Source of the DNA: Anabas testudineus
Lineage: Eukaryota > Chordata > Actinopteri > Anabantiformes > Anabantidae
Assembly: GCF_900324465.2 (NCBI RefSeq)
Contig: NC_046610.1
Span: 7,194,484-7,258,483 of the forward strand
DNA: 64,000 bases
Direction of reading: 5' to 3'
The notes below the pieces were generated by a model that saw only the letters and a program-made list of their open reading frames with translations, was not told where the DNA came from and searched no databases. The translations under genes and the position numbers were made by a program. This document shows, one piece after another, positions 15,091 to 26,480 of the stretch. The number at the start of each line of letters is the position of its first letter. Position 1 is the stretch's first letter.

Positions 15091-15347
15091 AAATGGAGCA
15101 AAATAAGCTTCACAATGCAAATCAGAAAAAGGCAATGTTTGTTTTCATGTCTGTACAACTGGCAAAACGATATTTTCCTGTCTAACATCTTACGATAAAG
15201 ACTGCATACGTTTTATAGGAGAGAATTTAGAAGTTTGCCTGGTGAAGAAACACTAACAAGCAACACTTGATGGGTGGGTCTAACAGTCGGTTTGTAGAAA
15301 TAAAATTCAAAATTGTTGCTGCAACAAAAGGAACAAAATAAAAATCA

Positions 15348-18300
15348 TTAAAATCGTTTCCTCTTGAGGATTTCTGGTTTCCAGCTGACTGGATGACTTT
15401 CTTCTGTCTGTAAGAGAGAAAACAACAGTTGATAAATTTTCCATCTGCTCACTGGGAATAAGCTAAGAAATATAAACTGATTTAAAATTGGATCGTCAAA
15501 CTTACCGCTGTGTCGTCCTCTTTGTAAACTTTAATGGTCTTGTCAGCCTCCGCCGTGATCAGTCTGCTTTCCGAGTGGTCGAACACGCAGGCAAAGATTC
15601 CAGACTCACTGTCCAGAGACCCGGGCTGCACAGCGGCGTGAATCCGCTGGAAGTTGTAGCCCGTCCTCCAGTCCCACATGTGGATGGTTCCATTGTCGGC
15701 TACAGAGAAAATAAATGTGTGAATTTTGTGTTTCTAATATTTTAATACTATAACAAACTGACCTCTAGTAATGTCTTATAACGTTATTATCTGTCACTGT
15801 CACATCTGATCATATCATTACCTCCAGACACTAACACGCCATCAGAGTTAACAGCCAGGGTGTTGATAATGGCGTTGTGACCCGACAGGTTCTGGATGAA
15901 GTTTCCATCTGGAAACATCCACTGTTTGATGTTATCAGCAGAACCAGAAGCGAACGTGTATCTGTAAATCAGAGGAAATAAACCAATATTAGAACTCCCT
16001 GATAGAGAAAGCTTTGCTTATTTTGTAGAAATAAAACCTTATTTACAATAAAATAAGACCAAGAAACAAACAAACAAAATAAAAAATAATATGTTAACCT
16101 GACAAATGATTTTTCACAGTTTATCTAATTTATAGACATTAATGTTTTGTTGTGCAGCTCTTCAGACGACCTAGATTCCCAGCACCACACTTACTGCCTG
16201 GGGTGCAGCACCAGAGTTCGGACAGACTTTTTGTGGTTGGTCAGTGTCGCTCTGGTTTTTCCAGCAATCAGATCCCACAGCCTGATGGTTGAATCGTGGC
16301 TGCCTGCAATGAGTTAATCAGCTGTCAATAGTTACTCAGGAAGAAACTGCAGACGTATAGCATTAAACTGCAGTTAAATGTTTTTACCAGTGATGATTTG
16401 TGGCTCTGCAGATTGGCATCTGACCGTGGCCACAGTGTTGGTGTGTCCGGTGAGTGTGTGCACGTTAGCTTTGGTTCTGATGTCCCACACCTGTGTGGAC
16501 AGAAAAGAGAATCCATTTAGTCTGACGGATTAATCCTGCAGAGTTCAAAACATATTCATCAAAGAATTTACTGGTGGAAGGACACGACACAACAACTTAT
16601 ACACCCCATAACTTGAACGGATTGAAATTAAATTTCCAAAAGCAGCAGGATTCATCTGGACGCTGTGTTTGGTCTTCAAACAGGAGAAGTTATTAACATT
16701 TGAACCTGAGTGTAAACTACAGGTAACTAATCCAAATGTACACCATTGAAAAACCCAAAACCAGAAGTTATTCATGCTTTCAGACAGGAGTCAAACCACA
16801 GTCTCTAAACCACAAAGTAAACATTCAGTAATTATAAATAACTCGTCTCCTTTTGACGTTAGACTGCAGCAGGAATATAAATAGATACATTTTAAAGTTT
16901 TTCTCCTTGGACAAAACTAAACCTAACAGACTAACTAACATTCAACACAACACATGTAGAGTGAGCACTTGCCCTTGCTGTGGCATCTCTGCTGCATGTT
17001 ACCAGCACGTCAATGGTTGGATGCAGATCTAAATCGTACACAGCACTCAGGTGCCCATGATAATGCCTGATGACCTAAAGGACAATGAATACATAGAAAA
17101 CACAGAATCATGAAAAACAAATTCCTCAGTTTATTTTGAAAGTGACTCTCAATAACTCCATGCTACCAATAACACACCTTGTTGTACTCCAGATCCCAAC
17201 ACTTGACCTGCTTGTCTTCTCCACAGGAGAAGAGGTAGGGGCTGCGGCTGCTGACAGCTACACCGCGCACCGTGCTGATGTGTCCAGTCAGAGAGAGTTT
17301 CAGCTTCCCACTAGCCAGGTCCCAAATCTGTCAAACAACCCACATTACAGTCATGTTAGGATCATTATAGAACATTTCTACATCATAAAAATATCTTTAT
17401 AAAAGATCATGTTTCAGTTTTGGTGACATTGTTAGACATGTACACATTGAGCGTCTGTTTATTGTGGAGGTCTCTGTTAAAAATAGTGTTGTACTGGACT
17501 ATAGACTGCATCATATTGGGCCTGTATATTTTTGTTTTGCCTATTTTCAAACTGGGTCAGAACATTACATTGTATATTCCAGTCCTACTTAGTAAAGTGT
17601 TCTACGTTACCTTTGTTATTGTTTCTGTTGCACAGAATAATTAGACAAAACAACAGACACATTATTTTCAGCTCTACTCACCTTTATGGTTCTGTCAGCA
17701 GAGCCTGTGACAAACCACTGATTCCCAGGTTCCACAGCGATAGACCTCACCCAGCCGAGGTGACCACTGATGACCTATCAGATAAAACACAGCACTGTTA
17801 AAAATAACACAGTAGGTGGAGACCTCACTTTAGCATCAGTGTGTCAAAGGCATGCACACATTTTATTTACCCGAAACAGTTTCCATGGTGGATGCCACTG
17901 GGGTTTGGGCATTGTCGGCGCTTTCCTCATGAGCGCAGAGTTTCTGGTGCCGCCTCCTTCCAGTAGAGACTAAAATAAATACATTTATCATCAGCTCTGC
18001 ACTTTTTTCAGGGACTATACAGCAAAGAGAAAGATATTACATAAATGAAGGTGTAAACACAATGCGACCTACCACAACAGACTGAGGGTGAGATCTCTCT
18101 GCTCCTCCTGCGTGTCGATGAATGTCAGCAACACTAGCTGCTGTGCGGCTCGCGTCCAGCCTAAAATTCAATTATGATGTAAATTTTGTTTGTTGTCTAA
18201 AAAGTGTGAAAAGTTTTGCATTTTGTATTATGAGAAACTGCTACTAATAATTTACCTTACTAATACACTGTGGAGAGAAGAAGGTGTTTACCTGACTTGT

Positions 18301-19974
18301 GAGGGTGGCAATGCCAGCGCCATGGAGTGAACTCCTCCCTCACTGGGATTCCTGTGCATCTTTGTGTCGGCAGTCAAAGCTAAACCTGTCAAATGAAAAA
18401 TACTGGTGTTATAAATTAAAGTAATATTGAACTAGTGCAGCTCAGCTAAAATAAAACCATTGTACTTACCAGGACCAGAGGGGTAAGCATGTGTCCCTGT
18501 GATCAGGTATTCTGGGTCATCTCCTGGATAAAAGGAAATTATTTTAACACAACTTCTTTCCCACAATGACTGGGAATTTTCACTGACACATCTACGAAAA
18601 TACAATTTCTGTGTGGGTGTTTTCTATTAATTTACTGTCATGAAGCTCCAGTGTTTGTTTCTTCCTCACCTGGCTGTGTGTAGCCCTGCTGGCCTTGCAT
18701 GCTGCCTGAAAGATGTAAAATTCGGTCTTTTCCTTCCTTTAGGACGGGCATGTGTAAAACTGCACCATAGTCTGCTTTCAGTTTTGTTCCCATCTTTAGT
18801 TTGTGACTGCAAATACAGAAGACAAGACACATCAATACCTTTGCTCCAAAACCAAACATTTGACCATAGTATCTAAGGAACATGCTTCATATAGTGGTGG
18901 AGACTCTTTCATACAAGCAGCAACATTTAAGGCACCGAGTGCTCAGGGTTCAGTGACATATGGCCAGGAGGACCTGGAAGTTGAACTACTGTTTGGGTCG
19001 CAATCATAGTTCACTACTTGGTTTGCCTGAGTTATGTTTGACATAATGAACATATACACTAAAGCTTTAGTTTTCGATTTGTTTGTTGCTCAATTGGCAC
19101 AAAAATAGTGGCAGATTTTATTCAAATAAAAACTAAAAATACAAAACTAACTATTTTGAATATTTGGGACATCACATTTTGCTGTGTAAGGTTGTTGGTG
19201 TCTGACTAAACACCAAATAAAATGAAATAAACAAAAAAGCCAAAGAGGGCTCCTGAAGTTAATGGGAAAGTTAAAGGAAACATATCTCTATGTTATCAGA
19301 AAAAAATATATGGGAAATGGGAATAACACAGTTTGCATGTTTCTGCAAAAGCATGAAACTACTAACATGAAAATATAGTTTAAGTGGCAAATCAAGAAGA
19401 TTAATAGATCATTTCCAGTTACTAAATAAACATTTGCCTATAAATTAGCAGAAAATGGAAACACTAAATAATAGAGGTTATGTAGATACTTAAAAACGTA
19501 AATGTACTTTTACCACAGAACAACAAACACCACTGAGTATTTAAATATTATGTTGAACTTTGTGAAACCTAATCGTTCGTGTGAAAACACATAAATCAAC
19601 TTTCTTCAACAGGTATAAATATAAATGATCAGATTTACCTTTCATCATCCAGAGCGATAGATTTCGCATGGTCGGACACAAACATATCATGAGTCCTTTT
19701 GAGAGACCTGAACACCAAAGTGTGGACTGAGTGCTTCTGGACATCCTGTGGAAAAACACAATCATCTTAACTACCACTGTATTTTACCCGCGATGTTTGA
19801 AGTTACTCTAATTTTCAATATATTTAAGTTTAACACATCTAAAATCACAACGTTAAGATATCGCGTTTCAGCAATTAGCCGGGCCCGACCGTGTGTAACG
19901 TAGCTAGCGTCTGAGCGGGAGCAAAGAAAAAGTCCCGAAAGAAAAAACATCAGACATCATCTTACCTCAGTCAT
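15348..19974 (-). CDS. plrg1: Pleiotropic regulator 1, WD40 splicing factor
   Basis: Core member of the Prp19/CDC5L complex of the spliceosome, acting in the nucleus. Fifteen coding exons: 19966-19974, 19639-19745, 18670-18806, 18470-18523, 18292-18385, 18073-18160, 17871-17969, 17682-17774, 17178-17327, 16973-17074, 16388-16490, 16195-16303, 15822-15961, 15506-15699 and 15348-15407. They sum to 1,539 bases, or 512 residues; human PLRG1 has 514. The first exon encodes only Met-Thr-Glu. A conserved N-terminal segment is followed by seven WD40 repeats with clear GH and WD motifs, and the protein ends in the basic KRKRF tail of human PLRG1. The intron after exon 10 uses a GC donor (see findings). 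The gene lies tail-to-head behind dchs2 on the same strand, as in the human cluster. No frame break was seen. Confidence 0.96.
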
Positions 19975-20102
19975 TGTGGTAAATAATATACTGATACAAC
20001 ACAGTGGCTCAGGAAAGTATTTACTCCAATATTTATCTCTTGGTCACGGGCGAAAATGTATCACAAACGTAGAACCATGACCACCATAGACGACCCGGTG
20101 AT

Positions 20103-20110
20103 CCGGAAGT
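20103..20110 (+). promoter_or_regulatory. ETS-type site in plrg1 promoter
   Basis: CCGGAAGT, a full ETS/GABP consensus, about 130 bases upstream of the plrg1 start codon in a CpG-bearing region without a TATA box. This is the usual promoter layout of housekeeping genes. Its role here is inferred from position only. Confidence 0.4.
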
Positions 20111-20436
20111 AAACAACAAACCAGGGGCGCCTATAGTTGGTCAGCGCCACGTCCTGGTCAGGAGGTGTACTGCAATTCTTCTTCTTTAAAAAATATAAGA
20201 ATAAAAATAAAAAAAAGACACTATATTCCAGAAATGTCAGTATTTTAATGTTCACTCGTTGATATATTAATACAGTGACTGTAAGTAGTATGGAAGGAGA
20301 AAACCCAGTTAAGAGCAAAGTCGGTTTACTTAAAAAAACTCTCACCAGCTGGACGTGAATACATACATATATATACTATTTAGTATGGTGATGCATAAAG
20401 AAGCCCAGTTTGGGGGCTAATTAAATCATGTAAAGT

Positions 20437-20451
20437 GGCGCCCCCTAGAAG
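20437..20451 (-). promoter_or_regulatory. CTCF-like motif
   Basis: The minus strand reads CTTCTAGGGGGCGCC, which matches 13 of 15 positions of the CTCF core CCASYAGRKGGCRSY. It lies between the housekeeping gene plrg1 and the liver gene fgg, a plausible place for an insulator. Motif match only. Confidence 0.3.
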
Positions 20452-21420
20452 TAATGTGGTGTAGGGTACATGTATCAGATTACAGATTAGATATTTTTAT
20501 TAAAATAAAAAATATATTTCTATGTAAATTAAAAACGACAACAACAACGACTGAAGAGTGATGGAAGATAGGCTCCACCTAAAACATTGCGCAAACGTCA
20601 GACCTCTGGTTGAAGGTCTGGACTTGAATCAGAAGTTGAGGAAGACACACACCGCCCACAGGAGTGAGAAGGGAATACACAAAGAACCCAACAACCCCCC
20701 CTGGCTGTTGCTGGCTGGGTTTAACTTCACAAAGGTTCAGAGAGGACAGAGGCACAACTAAATTAACACACACAAAAAGGAAACTTTGCCGATATCTGGT
20801 GATCTCAGGTGGCGCTCCATGTATGTGGGGATTTTACCCATTTGAATGAATGTAACTTGCAGACAGCACAGGCCAAAGTGTCCTGCATGTGTACTAGACC
20901 ATGTTTGCCCAACAGAGCAGCTTACACTGATCAATGATTACCTGATCCCCAAAAGCCAAAAAGTGCTGTCTGGCTTGTTTGTGTAAAGTGTGTCAGCTGC
21001 CCTGTTTTGGCGTAGTAAGGCTATAACCAAACAATCACGTTTAAAACCAAAAAGTCTGAGATATTGCAAAAACATCTCTTGACTTTCGATCACTTCAGGG
21101 AGTGAGGTGGCCTTTATGTGGGGCATTTGCACAATCAACTGATGTTACGACAATATACATAAAAAGGCATTTGTTATTTTGGCACTACCATTTACAACAA
21201 AGCAGGTGGAATTTGGACTCTACAAGTAGTTGCTGAGATGAGTGGGACTAGTACTAGTACACAATTAAAAGTAAATAAACTGTCCAAATGCAGAATGAAC
21301 TTCACATGGCAACTCTACCACAATAACTTTGGGCGTAATACTGAAAAACTGAATTGTGTTGTGTTTCTTAGGAAGCAAATCAGTTTAATCAATGATTTTA
21401 ATTTAATTCCATTTATTAAA

Positions 21421-21540
21421 AAAGGTTTTCTGTGGAGACCTGTTCAGTGTGTACCCCGCCTGTCGCACAAAGATAACTGGAAAAGACTCCAGCACCCTGT
21501 GACCCTTATCAGGAACAGCAGTTAAGATGGATGGATAAAA
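21421..21540 (+). repeat. teleost non-LTR-type repeat tail
   Basis: Contains the phrase common in fish genomes in which 'CCCCGCCTGTCGC' is followed by 'AACTGGAAAAGACTCCAGCACCC' split over neighbouring bases, then 'GTGACCC', and ends in short ATGG repeats near 21528-21537. I recall such copies as 3' tails of LINE/SINE-type elements. The family name is not certain. The copy is short and decayed, with no coding part. Confidence 0.5.
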
Positions 21541-21791
21541 GGTTTTCTGTGGAAAACCACTCATTTATCAAAATGTTATTAAAGGTGATGCAAAGAAAAT
21601 ATGCTGCTTGTGTACCCATGTGATATTCCAGTCATTTGTAAAGAATTGAAAGTCAAATTCAAAGTGTTTGTGCACATTTCGCAGTTCAAAAAAATAGAAC
21701 ATCTAAGTAACACAGTTACCCAGGCCTTGAATGTAGAGTGGTCAGACGTCACAGAAGCCACAACTGTAGTTTTAAAGGATGTATATGAATA

Positions 21792-21822
21792 TGTTGGGGT
21801 CTGAATACTTTAGTGACTGTAG
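21792..21822 (+). mobile_element. possible Tc1-type terminal repeat fragment
   Basis: The run 'GGGGTCTGAATACTTTAG' followed by 'TGACTGTAG' resembles the outer end of teleost Tc1 transposons, where GGGTCTGAATACTTT is followed by a CACTGTA end. No transposase remnant is recognisable beside it, so this is a weak call. Confidence 0.3.
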
Positions 21823-22415
21823 ATTGTGTTAGTATTTATAAAACTTTAATAAACACTGGTCAGAGGCGATTCCAGGATTTTATCCTCAATGGGGCTTGTT
21901 AATGAGGAATTCAATTTTGTATTAGCATCAAGCTAATAGGCTAGTTTTACACATTCATTGTCATTTGACTGGGATGAGAAATGTGTCTCGATGTTGTAGA
22001 TATTTAAATGTGCTCTCAATTTTGATATGGTTGATCTAAATATCTTTTCTTTTGTATATTTCAGTTTAAAAGTGTTTCTGGTAAGTTGGTGTAAAATGAC
22101 AAAACGTTTTTGCAGACTCAGACATACGCCTTGTTTCTTGTTCAGACGTTCTACATTATTTTCTTCTTTTGTCTTATGTCCACGTCGTATTTCTAACAGT
22201 TTTTCAAATGGACTTCACCCGGTTGTGTTTCCAGGCTAATAAAGTTATCACAAACACATTTGGTAAAGACGTTTATTTAGTGCTTAAAACAACACTTAAA
22301 GGAGCTTAAAGGAAAGGAAATTGTTAATTTTGGTTTCAGTTTGGATCAAATCACCATGATATGCGAATCTCACACAGAGAAACATCATACAAGCAGAAAT
22401 TTTCCATTGGGTGAG

Positions 22416-22421
22416 TTTATT
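22416..22421 (-). terminator. polyadenylation signal of fgg (proximal)
   Basis: AATAAA on the minus strand, about 70 bases past the fgg stop codon. A second AATAAA lies at 22272-22277 and could serve as a distal signal. Confidence 0.55.
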
Positions 22422-22491
22422 TGATCGAAGTGGGTTCAGGACTGTTGTGCTCAACACAATGAGCAGAAACAAACCAACACGTGTCTGCTTT

Positions 22492-23348
22492 TTATACGTC
22501 AAGTCCACCAAACTGTTTGACACCAGCATGCTGTCCCTCTGTTGCGATGCGGCTGAGGGGAATGAGCTTCATGGTGGTCTCCTTCAGGGAGTACCAGCGG
22601 TTGTGCCATGTGACCCAAATGATGCCGTTGTCGAAGCCATATTCACCTGCATCCTTTTCTGTGTACCTGCCACCTGGATGAAAAGAACACAGCCACTTTA
22701 TAGCAAGACCTAAATGACTTATATGTGCTACCGGTTTTGTTAATGTACATGTGTGGTTTGTTAATTATAGAGCTTTAAGTGCTGCTGTTCATGCATGTGA
22801 GCATTAGTTAAAGGACTGGTCACTGGTTTTGACCATGTATTCTTACCCTGGTAGTATTTGCCGTTCAAATGTGCAGCATGGCATCTGTTCATCCACCAGC
22901 CAGAGCCATCCTGCTGAGCGCAGTTACCGTCATACTTGTCGTTGTCCTTGTCACGGGTGCTGAACTGCATGCCGTTGTGTGACGTGTAGAACTTGTCGCT
23001 GGGGTCGTCTCCGAAGTCGAAGCCATCAAATGCATCTCCAGCGTCACCGCCAAGGTAGTAACCGTAGGTCAGGCGGTACATGTCGGCCTCTGGTCCCACT
23101 CTGAACATGGTGTAGTCTGCATACCTGGAGACAGGGAACCACAAAGAGGGATGGGGGATTTCATTTACCAGTCATTTTTACTTACATACAAACAAACAAA
23201 CAAACAACAAACAAACGCATGACTGGGGTCGTGTTTGCTTTGTCAATGAGTCCCTTTGCTCTCTTCTTACATAATCTGTTATCATATGTGTTTGCTGTGT
23301 GTGGGTGTATGTGTGTGTGTGGGTGTGTGTGTGTGTGTGTGTGTGTGG

Positions 23349-23387
<39 letters not shown>

Positions 23388-25687
23388 TGTACTTTTTCTT
23401 GCCATCCCAGTCAACGAGCTCTATCCTCAGAACAGTTGGAATGGCTGCACTGGCTGTCAGCAGATGGATCTTCTCGTTGCCAAGCCAGAACTCAGTGGTG
23501 TCGTCTGGGGAGAGGTAACCAAAGCCCTCCTTGTACTGGATCCAGTCCTTGTTGAAGTCCAGTTTTCCATCACGTCTCTGTGGAAAGCAGTGATCAGAAT
23601 TTGTTGAGGAAGAAGAACAATTTGATTGTAATAAAATACTGAAATAATCTTTTGATTATTTTCTTGCTAGCCAACAAAACCTTTCCTAAATCCTGATGCC
23701 AACTCTAAAAAGACGAATTGCATCAAAAAACTTGTTGAAGTTGAAACTTGAGTTAAAAAAATAATATACAGGAATCATCTAGTGTAAGATGAAGAGCTTC
23801 TTTCTCATGTTCAATGGTGCATACCCTCTGAATGACTGTGAAGCCGCGTCTAAAGGTGTCGATCTCACAGTAGACCAGGAACTTCTCAGTAGCCTTCGCT
23901 GGCTTCACATAGTAAAGACCACTGATGGTGGCGCCTTTGTTTGCAATATCCTGGCAGTCTGTGAACAAATTACATGTTATGTGCCAGGTGATTTACAAAA
24001 AATAAATCCAGACTCAAACACAAAGACTTACAATTGTAGGTTTGAATTATATTTTAGTTGAGAAGCTCGTTAAACACGAGGTTACGAAACGTTATGTCTA
24101 GATACATGTTTACTTTGCACTGATGCAGCATATTGATCTTAGTCTCTGACTAAACACTGAACAAGGACAAATGTTCAGATGAGGCATGATTGAGAAACCT
24201 CTTATGAAACAGAAGCGACCTGAAGGTCACAGTAGATTTTTTATTTTTTACCTGATCCTGTAGTAGGTTGGATCTCAACCGAGTCTTTGCAGGGCTCGCT
24301 GCATTTCTGCTGCAGCTGAAGGGAGAGTTGTTTCAAATCTGCCATTCTCCTCTCGTTAGACGAAATTAAATTCTCAAGTTCACTGGAAAGAGGGAGAAAA
24401 ACAAGGGTTATGTGGTTTTATCATTAGGAATGAGGGGATATTTAAAAAGATAACTGACCATAGTTGGAAATAATTACATTTTAGTTCTGAATTAAATGTA
24501 TTAATATTATTAATTACATTTTTTTCTGAATATCAGCAGTGAGTCTATAGGTCAAAGAGGTGTGGGTGGCAAATCACCCCATGATCTGTGCTCTGTGCTA
24601 ATTGTGTGGGCGAGGAGAATGGTGTGCATTGACCTTCAGATGTGGGCGGTGGAAAGCAAAAGTAGCAAAAAAAAAAGAAAATTGGAATTTTTTTTAAACT
24701 AGAAAAAGCATTTAAAACCTTCAGAAGTATCAAAAATAGATTCAATGAATCCTCAATGTCACGTTATATTTTTGGATTGAGCAAGTAAGTAAGTAAGAAA
24801 CACTGTGACATGAAGTAACTTCAGCTTCAGCACATTATGACAGTGGACTTTAAAGTACTCTAAAATGTAGTAAAGTAGAAATAAAAAGTTACATAAAGTA
24901 CAGTAAAGTTCAGTACTTCAGTTGTTGTGGTCTGTGTATGATGTATTGTAACTTACAATATTTGTTGATCCTGTGCTGTGATGGTCTTTTCAAACTGACG
25001 AACATCTTCCAGCATGCTCACTGACTTTTTGTAGTACGAGTCTGAAATGAAAAGTCAGTTTCAGCTGTGAACTCAAATCTACAGACACATTTTGTGCTCA
25101 TGTCAAATAAAATCACACACATTCTGTCAAATAAAACACAAAAGCGTAAATGATTGTCATCATCTTAAAAGACGATGTGGCTCAGGACAATATTTAAAGG
25201 CACCAAATTAAGCGTTTCACCTTGCGGGGAACTCTTTTGATGTGAAATCGCAGAGTCTTTCATGTAGACCACCTTTTCTTCAGTCCCCTGGGTCAAATTG
25301 GAAATTGTTTCCAGCTCTCTTAGCAAGTAGTCCACATCCTCCGTCGCTATGTCTGTATACCTCTGCAGGTAATCGGCCACTCCACATGTAGTGGGACAAT
25401 ACTTTCCCTATTTACAGACAGAAAAAAAAATAACGCCATTGTGCTCAATAATGTCTCAACATGCAAACTGCACTGCAACTTGTCACGGTTTACTTACAAA
25501 TCCATCATTTGAGCTGCATGACACAATGCTGTCTCCTCTGGTTTGCTGCACACAAAGAGACACACGTTTAGAAAATCAGTGGCAGAAATCGGCGTCAGTG
25601 AAAAATCTCACTTGAGTCACTCACTGCTGATGTGAAGGAGAAAAGTAACAGAAGTCCTCCCGCCGCTGCAAGAAGCGATGGAGCCAT
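22492..25687 (-). CDS. fgg: Fibrinogen gamma chain
   Basis: Secreted liver protein that pairs with the alpha and beta chains to form fibrinogen, the clot precursor. Nine exons: 25625-25687, 25498-25545, 25221-25407, 24957-25041, 24252-24382, 23825-23958, 23393-23577, 22847-23124 and 22492-22673. They total 1,293 bases, or 430 residues; human has 437 in the main form. Exon 1 encodes a 21-residue signal peptide. Exon 3 carries the cysteine ring (YCPTTC) and exons 3-5 the coiled coil, ending in the second ring (CSEPC). Exons 6-9 encode the fibrinogen C-domain, with the calcium loop ([11 protein letters not shown]) and the polymerisation pocket ([16 protein letters not shown]). Gamma rather than beta identity rests on [10 protein letters not shown], the tail ending KQFGGLDV, and the short exon 2. 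No frame break was seen. Confidence 0.96.
23295..23390 (+). repeat. (GT)n microsatellite in fgg intron 7
   Basis: Nearly pure GT repeat with a few GGT and AT interruptions. On the gene strand it is (CA)n and begins two bases inside the intron, immediately after the donor of fgg exon 7. Confidence 0.95.
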
Positions 25688-25753
25688 GTTGCTTTGGCCA
25701 CCAGTTGTGGTCTCGTCTTGTTGGAGAATGAAGAGCAGCTCGGTGGTGTTGGG

Positions 25754-25760
25754 TATTTAT
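25754..25760 (-). promoter_or_regulatory. TATA-like box of fgg
   Basis: ATAAATA on the minus strand, about 70 bases upstream of the fgg start codon. It would place transcription start some 40 bases before the ATG, which suits a strongly expressed liver gene. Confidence 0.45.
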
Positions 25761-25803
25761 CCGAACAAGGTCCTCAGTTCACTGTTTGATAAGAGGTTCA
25801 AAT

Positions 25804-25810
25804 GTAAACA
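25804..25810 (-). promoter_or_regulatory. FOXA-like site upstream of fgg
   Basis: The minus strand reads TGTTTAC, the forkhead (FOXA/HNF3) core, about 45 bases upstream of the TATA-like box. FOXA factors drive many liver genes. This is a seven-base match and could be chance. Confidence 0.3.
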
Positions 25811-26284
25811 TCCCAGTCAGAACAAAGCTGTGACTCAAATGTCCAACAGCAATCATTTCCCAGATCTGATGGGGTCTGTAAGCTGGAGTCGAACTATCAG
25901 AACACAGTCGTCTGTGATTATAAGACAAACTGTATATTTGTGTATTTCACAGTGATGCAATGATGACAAAGCAAAGCTAAGTAAATGATGACTCAGCTTT
26001 GGACATCCATGTCTTTTGCGTGAAGCGCATGGCTTGAACTGCCAGTCTGCCTGAACCTAAAAGGCATGATTACAAAACAGTTCACTAACTTCTCTCATTC
26101 ATCTTATCTTAAAAAAGTGAGCGATTTCTTAAATAAACAATGTTCAGATGTCCAAAGCATTAGCATTAGTGTACCAGCTGACAAATGATGCCCACACACA
26201 GTATTTCTGAAACAAGACCAGGGCGAAACAAATGACTGGCTGGTGTAAATTCAGAATCAGCATGTTGTTGTTGCTTTTTGCTCA

Positions 26285-26480
26285 TGGCCGCCCACCCTCA
26301 GTCTGGTTCTGCTGGAGGTTTCTTCCGTTACAGGGTGTTTTTCCTCTCCACTGTCACCTCGTGCTGCACAAGTGGGATTGTTTTGTTTTTTTTTAAACTA
26401 TATATAGTTGTATTGTTAGATTCTGTATGGTTTCTTCATTTTTGAGTGAGATATAGAACCTTTATTATCTGGATAACACC
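26285..26480 (+). repeat. teleost dispersed repeat fragment
   Basis: Contains the phrase 'CTGGTTCTGCTGGAGG' followed by 'TTTCTTCCGTTACAGGG' and 'TTTTTCCTCTCCACTGTC'. This series recurs in a common fish interspersed repeat that normally ends in a 'GATTTGGCGCTATATAAATA' stretch. Here the far end has decayed. The family name is not certain. Confidence 0.45.

Larger units (their letters stand above)
19975..22271. other. intergenic between plrg1 and fgg
   Basis: About 2.3 kb. The left 200 bases are the plrg1 promoter. The rest holds a CTCF-like site (20437-20451), a repeat tail (21421-21540) and a possible Tc1 end (21792-21822). In human, FGB and FGA stand in this interval. I looked for fibrinogen motifs (GWW, coiled-coil cysteine rings, fibrinogen C-domain) and found none on either strand. 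Confidence 0.55.

Noticed and set aside
14716-15188. Overlapping 60-140 codon frames between dchs2 and plrg1
   Set aside because: No domain, no start context and no splice sites; the part up to 15347 is largely plrg1 3' UTR and flank.
22411-22713. 100-codon plus-strand frame over the last fgg exon
   Set aside because: It is the antisense shadow of fgg coding sequence and shows no domain of its own.
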